DNA from: Macrostomum hystrix
Taxonomy: Eukaryota > Platyhelminthes > Macrostomidae
Assembly (NCBI GenBank): GCA_950097015.1
Contig: CATNEN010000007.1
Location: forward strand, 5,260,001 to 5,324,000
DNA length: 64,000 bases
Direction of reading: 5' to 3'
Position numbers and translations under genes: made by a program
Part shown: positions 56,851-64,000 of the stretch, piece by piece
Layout: the number at the start of each line of letters is the position of its first letter
Position numbering within the stretch: position 1 is the stretch's first letter
Notes under the pieces: generated by a model
Databases searched by the model: none
The model's input: the letters and a program-made list of their open reading frames with translations, nothing else
Told to the model about the DNA's origin: nothing

Positions 56851-59800
56851 ATGTCCAGCATGTCCTTGATTAGTCGCATTCTAAAGCCTGGCGAAACAGG
56901 AGACTCATCTAAAATCGACTCAATGCCGAAGACAGCTCAAAAGCAGCAGCCCCAGCGACAACAGCAAGCTACTTCTAAGGTACTTAAAAAAGGATGTTGT
57001 GATTATCAATTGTCACCAAATGTTGTGCCAGTGCTCGAGCCCTCCTGCAATTGTTATTATATCCGGTAAAGTAACTCAACCCTTACACACAGAAACAACA
57101 GCAGCAGCAGCGCCAGTCACAGCAGTCGTCTCAGCGACTTCCCAGCGACGCCACGGACCCTCCAGACGCGTTGAAGATTGTCATCCGCGGCGACAGCAGC
57201 GTCGGCAAGTCCTGCCTGCTGGCTCGCCTGCAGGGCGGTCCCTTCATGGAGGAGTACACGCCGACTGAACGGCCGCGCTCCGCCATCGTCAACTGGAAAT
57301 GCGGCGCCAGGTCGGCCGCGCTACTGGTCTGGGATGCGGTGGACGCCGGCCGCAAACGGCAGGCTCGGTCAGGACTCAAGCTGGCAAACGACTGCGACAA
57401 CCGGAGCCCCGCCAGTGAGTCTTCGGAGGCGGTTGGCCGGATTAAAGGAGTGGATCAAGTAGACAGAGTGGGACTCGCAAGAGCTCGCGAAACAGACGGG
57501 AGGGGCAGGCGCCAATGGTACTTGGTCGCCGTGGCCGTGACTTCATAGGCAGTGGCTCAGCAGCATCTACCGGCGCAGGCGACGCTCAGGTCTGGAACAC
57601 CGGCTCGAGCTATCAGGTCTCTTGATGGCAACCTCTCAGGGTAATGCAAGTCCAGCAGCGTACAGGTCTCGCACTGTGTGTCAGCACCGCTTCCTTGCCT
57701 TATAAGAGGATCGGCTCAACGGCCGCACAGAAGACGCTGAAGGCGTTGAAGGCGCTCCTCGCAGCTGAGTTGAAGGCGCTCCTCGCAGCTGAGTTGAAGA
57801 CGCTCCTCGCAGCTGAGTTGAAGACACTCCTCGCAGCTGAGTTGAAGACGCTCCTCGCAGCTGAGTTGAAGACGCTCCTCGCAGCTGAGTTGAAGGCGCT
57901 CCTCGCAGCTGAGTTGAAGGCGCTCCTCGCAGCTGAGTTGAAGGCGCTCCTCGCAGCTGAGTTGAAGACGCTCCTCGCAGCTGAGTTGAAGACGCTCCTC
58001 GCAGCTGAGTTGAAGGCGCTCCTCGCAGCTGAGTTGAAGGCGCTCCTCGCAGCTGAGTTGAAGACGCTCCTCGCAGCTGAGTTGAAGACGCTCCTCGCAG
58101 CTGAGTTGAAGGCGCTCCTCGCAGCTGAGTTGAAGACGCTCCTCGCAGCGGAGTTGAAGACGCTCCTCGCAGCTGAGTTGAAGGCGCTCCTCGCAGCTGA
58201 GTTGAAGGCGCTCCTCGCAGCTGAGTTGAAGACGCTCCTCGCAGCGGAGTTGAAGACGCTCCTCGCAGCTGAGTTGAAGGCGCTCCTCGCAGCTGAGTTG
58301 AAGGCGCTCCTCGCAGCTGAGTTGAAGGCGCTCCTCGCAGCTGAGTTGAAGACGCTCCTCGCAGCTGAGTTGAAGACGCTCCTCGCAGCTGAGTTGAAGA
58401 CGCTCCTCGCAGCTGAGTTGAAGACACTCCTCTCAGCTGAGTTGAAGACGCTCCTCGCAGCTGAGTTGAAGACGCTCCTCGCAGCTGAGTTGAAGACGCT
58501 CCTCGCAGCTGAGTTGAAGACACTCCTCGCAGCTGAGTTGAAGGCGCTCCTCGCAGCTGAGTTGAAGGCGCTCCTCGCAGCTGAGTTGAAGGCGCTCCTC
58601 GCAGCTGAGTTGAAGACACTCCTCGCAGCTGAGTTGAAGGCGCTCCTCGCAGCTGATCACTAACCCCAACCCGGCACCCTCCTCACTGAACCGGGAATGA
58701 GCGCGTTGGGCAGTGGATGAAGTAGCTCGGATCTAAGTGGCTGGCTGGATGCAGAGCGGAAATAAATTCGGGTTTAAGGCGTCGAAATTGGGAAAAATTA
58801 AAGGACAACTAGCCCATGTCAAAAATACCGGAGCGAATTCATTAACAGGTATTTAGTAGCGGATGTAATCCTAAATATTTGAGCAGATTTAGTGCCGGAA
58901 TTGAGTTGCGTGTCGAATTTGGATTTCTGTAAGTACGGCGTACGGCGCAGTCACAGAAGTATTTAGCTCCATCGATCCACTTGCAGTCGGCGTCGGGGCT
59001 GACTTGGACGCTTCGACATCGGCCTCGGCCGCAGCCGCCTACTCCAACTGCCACGGGGCTGTGCTCATGCTGGACATGACCAAGTCCTGGACTCTGGCCT
59101 ATGTGGAGCGTGAACTGGCCAGGGCTCCCCCGGACCTCCCCCTGCTGGTACTGGCGAACCACCGGGACATGGGGCACCACCGCACCGTGACCGCCGACCA
59201 AGTCCGCATGACCATCCGGGACAGCGGCCGCCGGCTGGAGATCACGCGCTACGCCGAGTCGTCTATGCGCAACGGCTACGGACTGAAATATGTGCACCGG
59301 TTCCTTTGCCTGCCCTTTCTCTGTGCCCAACGGCTGCGGTTATTGCATCGGCTGAGCGCTAATGCCGACGATACAGCAACGGCTGTGCTGGAGCTGCAGT
59401 TAGAGGAGGAGGAGAGCCGACTTACGTCGGAGGGGTGGGTTTTGGCGATTTTTTTCTTCGTTCATAGGAAATTTAGGTAATAGTGGGCAATTTAGCCTAC
59501 TGATAGTAGCACAGAAGAAAATGTTATATTTCATTTTTTTTCTAAATCATAAAGTAAAAATCACTTTTGGCTTTAGAATAGGAAAAATTATAATTTTCTC
59601 TACTGAGAAATAAAGTTAACCATACATTTTTTACAACTGCCTGTTTGAAGAAGAAGTAGGGCAACTCTAAAATTTCCGGCTAAAATTGAAAAAATGGCAA
59701 TCTGATACATTTACTTTTCTGCTTTGATTTGCCTTTGGTACACATCTCAATCGCATCGCATTAAAATGAAAGGACAAATAACAGTACCTGAGAACAGCAG

Positions 59801-61717
59801 TAAGTAAACGTAAAGAAAACGTAAAGAAAAAATTGTCAAACCTGACGTAGACATACTTTAATTAACCGATATGTAGCGTAAAATGTGTTTTGTAGCTTAG
59901 TTTATATACAGTTTCCAAAGCTTAGATTAATCATTGAAGGTTTTCAGATTTCAAAGAATCGTTTAGGTCGATTAAAAAAAATTTGCTGCTATCTCTATAT
60001 TGGAGTTATATAAAAAGTCAAGAATTAAAACTATTAAAAAGTTGTTGTCAGAAGTGGGATTCGAACCCACGCCCTCAGAAGAGGACTGCGACCTGAACGC
60101 AGCGCCTTAGACCGCTCGGCCATCCTGACATGCCACTTTAACACATTTGAACCGTATTTTATAGAGGTCCATGGTCCTATGGACCAATAAAAGACAATTA
60201 TACAAATATGTATTACATGTGTCCTATCCTAACTAATTTTTTTTATATTCATGGTGAACGCAATTGAGGTGCTTATATTTTATGCTTATTTTAAACACCG
60301 AAAAATCATCAACGAACTTGACAAGGACATTGTAAGAAATTAGAATGCTAAGTATAGAAGCTTTTTATTATCCATCCATCTATCTTGAGTCTTTTTTAAT
60401 CCCCTAATACGATTTTAACTCCAAACTACAGTCAGTCGACGCGAAGCCAGACGCCAAACTCCGAAGCCGCTTCAAAGCCGTCGACTTCGGCGACATCGCC
60501 ACGTCAGACGACGGTGTCTCCCCCAGCCGCTGCGCCGATTGGTCGCCTCTCGGCTCCGCCTGCTCGCCTCATTCCGGGCGCTGAGCAGTACCTGATGGAG
60601 CTGCGTCGAGCCCAGCTTCCGCAGCATCAGCCATCGACCGCTGCGCAGCCTGACTCGCCGACACCGCCGCCGCAGAGTCGACCGGAGCCGGCCGGCTCAG
60701 ACAATGTCGGCGACGATTTAAACGACGGCGAAGTCGACGTCGCCGTAGACGCCGTCGCCGTCGCTGCCGACGAAGCTGACGCTGCAGACTCCGACAGCAA
60801 CCACGTCGACGATAAAGCCGCGCCGGCAGTCGCCGTTGTTTCCACTCGCTTTGACGATGTTGATTCTGCAGACGAGGCTTCGTCGAAGGCGTTGCCGGCA
60901 GCAGCTGATGATGATGCTGCTGATTTTGTCAATGAGCCGTCGGCTGCTGAAGAGTCATCCATAGCTGCTAAACCAACCGTTGCACCTGTAGAAGTTGACT
61001 GGGGTCCACTGCTAGCTAAGTAAGCTATTTGCCGTCCTAGCAACTAAAGGGTGTCTAATCCAGGTGTTCTAATCTGTCATAATCCCAACCCAGGTGTTCT
61101 AATCTGTCATAATCCCAACCCAGGTGTTCTAATCTGTCATAATCCCAACCCAGGTGTTCTAATCTGTCATAATCCCAACCCAGGTGTTCTAATCTGTCAT
61201 AATCCCAACCCAGGTGTTCTAATCTGTTATAATCCCAACCCAGGTGTTCTAATCTGTCATAATCCCAACCCAGGTGTTCTAATCTGTTATAATCCCAACC
61301 CAGGTGTTCTAATCTGTCATAATCCCAACCCAGGTGTTCTAATCTGTTATAATCCCAACCCAGGTGTTCTAATCTGTCATAATCCCAATCCTGGTGTTCT
61401 AATCTGTCATAATCCCAACCCAGGTGTTATCTGTAATAACCCAATCCAGGTGTTCTAATCTGTCATAATCCCAATCCTGGTGTTCTAATCTGTCATAATC
61501 CCAACCCAGGTGTTATCTGTAATAACCCAATCCAGGTGTTCTAATCTGTCATAATCCCAATCCTGGTGTTCTTATCTGTAATAACCCAATCCAGGTGTTC
61601 TAATCTGTCATAATCCCAACCCTGGTGTTCTAATAGCTTTTCCCGTGCACCTTCACTGACAATCTTTCAGGTACGAAGAGGGGCCCAAATTGCCACCTCC
61701 GAGGCAAGAGACCGAGT

Positions 61718-61751
<34 letters not shown>

Positions 61752-61998
61752 AGTCAAGAAGAAGCGCAAGAAGAAGGCCGCGAAGCTCGAGCAGTCTGCG
61801 CCCGATCCTCAGCAACCGGAGCCCGTGACCGCCGCCAAATCCAAGTCGAAATCCAAGGCCAAGTCCAAGGAAAAATCCTCAAAGCCTAAAACAGCGAGCG
61901 GAAAGTCTTCGGCAACAGCGACTCCGCAGCCGCAGCCGCAGCTGAAGACCTTCATGTCCAAGGAGGAAGAGGAGCTGGAACGATTTCTCAATGAGTGA
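56851..61998 (+). CDS. RABL6: RABL6-like (RBEL1/Parf) Rab-like GTPase, five exons
   Basis: Exons: 56851-56979, 57093-57414, 58987-59434, 60432-61019 and 61671-61998 (TGA). The phases are 0,1,2,2, all GT-AG, giving 604 residues (human RABL6 is about 730). A Gln-rich N-terminus is followed by the GTPase domain: IVIRGDSSVGKSC (P-loop at 76-83), LQGGPFMEEYTPTE, LLVWDAVDAG, AVLMLDMTKSWTLAYV, LLVLANHRDMGHHR (in place of NKxD) and RYAESSMRNGYGLKYVHRFL. The disordered C-terminal half holds LIPGAEQYLMELRRAQLP, an acidic Asp/Ala-rich stretch and DWGPLLAKYEEGPKLPPPRQ, then polyGln, a Lys-rich KKKRKKK-type tract and EEEELERFLNE. That order matches the vertebrate protein, which regulates growth and moves between nucleus and cytoplasm. 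The frame is also open from a phase-0 acceptor at 56794, so the true start may be upstream of the ATG at 56851. Confidence 0.92.
57011..57060 (+). mobile_element. SINE 3' fragment in RABL6 intron 1
   Basis: GTCACCAAAT and CGAGCCCTCCTGCAATTGTTATTAT resemble the 3' end of the SINE at 10.2 kb (GTCACCAAAT..., GCAGCCCTCCTGCAATTCTA). It makes up nearly half of a 113-bp intron. Confidence 0.6.
57735..58660. repeat. 24-bp minisatellite in RABL6 intron 2
   Basis: About 38 copies of GCTCCTCGCAGCTGAGTTGA plus AGGC or AGAC. Both strands stay open for 300 or more codons (KALLAAEL repeats), but it lies wholly between exons 2 and 3 of RABL6. Confidence 0.96.
60046..60129 (-). tRNA. tRNA-Leu (CAG)
   Basis: 84 nt, with a complete class II cloverleaf. 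The acceptor stem is GTCAGGA with TTCTGAC and discriminator A. The D-arm contains TGGCCGAGCGGTCTAAGGCG (A box). The anticodon arm is CTGCG-TTCAGGT-CGCAG, giving anticodon CAG. A long variable arm (TCCTCTTCTGAGGG) and T-arm GTGGGTTCGAATCCCAC (B box) follow. No intron and no encoded CCA. A TTTTT Pol III terminator follows on the minus strand (60036-60040). It lies antisense in RABL6 intron 3. Confidence 0.97.
61055..61635. repeat. 30-bp minisatellite in RABL6 intron 4
   Basis: About 19 copies of CCCAGGTGTTCTAATCTGTC plus ATAATCCCAA, with shortened TGTTATCTGTAATAAC variants at the right end. It fills the last RABL6 intron up to 36 nt before exon 5. Confidence 0.96.
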
Positions 61999-62091
61999 TG
62001 ATTAAGCTGCATATAGTTCTGCATCTATAACATTTGACTGGTTATAGGCAGATTAAATTAAATACACAGAACAAGACAACTAATACTTGAA

Positions 62092-62705
62092 TGCATCCCC
62101 TGATCCCTCAGTGCATCCCCTGATCCCTCAGTGCATCCCCTGATCCCTCAGTGCATCCCCTGATCCCTCAGTGCATCCCCTGATCCCTCAGTGCATCCCC
62201 TGATCCCTCAGTGCATCCCCTGATCCCTCAGTGCATCCCCTGATCCCTCAGTGCATCCCCTGATCCCTCAGTGCCTGATCCCTCAGTGCATCCCCTGATC
62301 CCTCAGTGCATCCCCTGATCCCTCAGTGCATCCCCTGATCCCTCAGTGCATCCCCTGATCCCTCAGTGCATCCCCTGATCCCTCAGTGCCTGATCCCTCA
62401 GTGCATCCCCTGATCCCTCAGTGCATCCCCTGATCCCTCAGTGCATCCCCTGATCCCTCAGGGCCTGATCCCTCAGTGCATCACCTGATCCCTCAGTGCA
62501 TCCCCTGATCCCTCAGTGCATCCCCGGACCCTTCAGTGCATCCCCTGATCCCTCAGTGCATCCCCTGATCCTTCAGGCATCCCCTGATCTCTCAGTGCAT
62601 TCCCTGATCCTTCAGAATCCCCTGATCCCTCAGTGCATCCCCTGATCCTTCAGGCATCCCCTGATCCTTCAGGCATTCCCTGATCCCTCAGTGCATCCCC
62701 TGATC
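62092..62705. repeat. 20-bp minisatellite downstream of RABL6
   Basis: About 31 copies of GTGCATCCCCTGATCCCTCA. An abbreviated unit, GTGCCTGATCCCTCA, recurs at about 62272, 62387 and 62462 (as GGGCC), marking block duplications. Degenerate at the right end. Confidence 0.96.
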
Positions 62706-63352
62706 AGCAGAACTCATGCATTTCTCAGCTTATTGATTTGGTATTGTTGTGATTTCATTGTGCCACTCCTGATACTGATTTCATTAGATTTCTAATTGAG
62801 GCATCGAATTTGTACGAAATCAATCAACGATTCTAGCGCATGTGAATTTCAATCTATGCTACTGGTTTCACAAAGCAATATATAATTAACTGGTTGCGGT
62901 GTATCAACAGTACAAGCTCCTATAATGTCCTGTATGATTTTTAGTCCGATTCTGTTTCGACTGCACTGCTTTTAAAGGCATATGGGCATATTCATATTCA
63001 TAATTGATTGTGAAGTTTGATTGTCATTCATTTTATTAGCTGTCTTCGATCACAATAGTTCTTACCTGTGTTCACCTGTGTGCCTGCCTAAATGTCTATC
63101 GCGCTGTATTAACACGCTTAGAACTGTCTTCTTGCACATTGCTGTGTTATTTTCCTTTTTGCTTTGGAAAATATTTTAATAAATTAATATTTATCGTTGT
63201 GTCTGAGTTGTTAATGTACTTTCTATCGAGCGGTGATATTTTGTTTAGTTGGCGAATATTTAGGATTTTCTCTACACTGATTAATCAGTATTCATTCTTG
63301 CTTTCAGTTCTTTCGTCAGAAGTCTGACAATGTCCGATACAGGCTGATGGGT

Positions 63353-63486
<134 letters not shown>

Positions 63487-63513
63487 ACAAGTTTCCAATC
63501 TTCCTCTCTGCAG

Positions 63514-64000
63514 CTTCGCCAATCGCTACTTCACCGTCTAGGCAGGGTGGCCTCAGCTGCGGCGTCAGCAGCTCCGGGCAGTTTTGGCGGCCTCCGTCGT
63601 AGCTTGGCGGGTGCCACCACTACCACCACCACCTACCTGGACGTATCCGTGCCGACAGACGATGCCACGGTGTCGCGGCTGTACCAGGCGGTGCTAAACC
63701 AGCAGCGCACAGGGCTAGCCCAGGCCATCACTCTGGTCGAGTCGCACCACCCGGAGAAGCAAGCCCGTGGCCAGGAGCTGGTGAACCGGCTGCTGCGGCA
63801 CCTGGCCCTGCGGCAGCACAGGCGCTGCTTCCGTGTCGGCATCACGGGCACGCCCGGCGCCGGCAAGTCGACCTTCATCGAGTGCCTCGGCCGCGATCTG
63901 GTCAAACGGCAGGGCAAACGCATCGCCGTCCTGACCGTCGATCCCAGCTCCAGCGCCACCGGCGGATCCCTGCTGGGCGACGCAACCCGGATGCCGGAGC
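63514..64000 (+). CDS. MMAA: MMAA, mitochondrial G3E GTPase chaperone of methylmalonyl-CoA mutase, 5' part
   Basis: Loads and protects adenosylcobalamin on methylmalonyl-CoA mutase in the mitochondrial matrix. The reading frame is open from the acceptor CTCTGCAG|CTT at 63514 to the window edge (162 codons). The start LRQSLLHRLGRVASAAAS is an arginine-rich, acid-free amphipathic stretch like a mitochondrial presequence. It is followed by a helical region (LYQAVLNQQRTGLAQAITLV, NRLLRHLALR), then RVGITGTPGAGKSTFIECLG (Walker A) and VDPSSSATGGSLLGDATRMP, the hallmark switch segment of the MMAA/MeaB/ArgK family. No ATG lies in frame upstream: stops occur before the (CAGG)n tract. The initiator must come from an upstream exon or a spliced leader. 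The C-terminal two thirds lie beyond the window. Confidence 0.93.

Noticed and set aside
57644-58663. 339-codon frame of KALLAAEL repeats
   Set aside because: It coincides with the 24-bp array and lies between RABL6 exons 2 and 3, whose splice phases agree across it.

Overview
This is nuclear DNA from an invertebrate animal. The genes are split by GT-AG introns (one GC-AG), coding exons are GC-rich, and introns and spacers are AT-rich and packed with private minisatellites and retroelements. The mix of arginine kinase, an ELOVL4-like elongase, a GILT thiol reductase, an Elk-type potassium channel, RABL6 and MMAA fits a protostome. Three genes appear to begin at a phase-0 splice acceptor without a nearby ATG, as expected if a flatworm-type spliced leader ending in AUG supplied the start. 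A free-living flatworm such as Macrostomum is my best guess, but this is inference.

Layout. 1.0-12.9 kb, minus strand: the 5' part of an Elk-type (KCNH) voltage-gated K+ channel gene, five exons whose introns carry eight or more tandem arrays and a tRNA-derived SINE. 13.5-19.8 kb: an apparently intact two-ORF LINE with endonuclease, reverse transcriptase and RNase H, inserted in a CT-rich repeat. 20.9-21.8 kb: a two-exon GILT gene. 23.4-25.0 kb: a decayed Tc1/mariner-type transposon with 161-bp terminal inverted repeats. 25.3-27.1 kb: a 15-bp satellite-like array. 27.8-30.5 kb, minus: a complete five-exon ELOVL gene. 31.7-33.3 kb: a 29-bp minisatellite. 33.4-34.1 kb, minus: a single-exon SAM methyltransferase. 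34.9-35.4 kb: a MITE and a tiny truncated LINE copy.

39.7-53.8 kb holds the most striking locus: one arginine kinase gene whose exons 2-5 are each exactly 1080 nt (360 codons, phase 1-1) and about 99% identical, ending in a sixth exon with the stop. Spliced in order they encode five complete, nearly identical kinase domains in one chain of about 1,800 residues. The introns are unrelated to each other, and variants among the exons fail a four-gamete test, which points to exon-confined gene conversion.

56.9-62.0 kb: a five-exon RABL6-like GTPase gene, with an antisense tRNA-Leu(CAG) in its third intron. 63.5 kb to the end: the 5' part of mitochondrial MMAA, the GTPase chaperone of methylmalonyl-CoA mutase.

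Many long open frames in the window are artefacts of minisatellites whose unit length is a multiple of three. They are annotated here as repeats, not genes.
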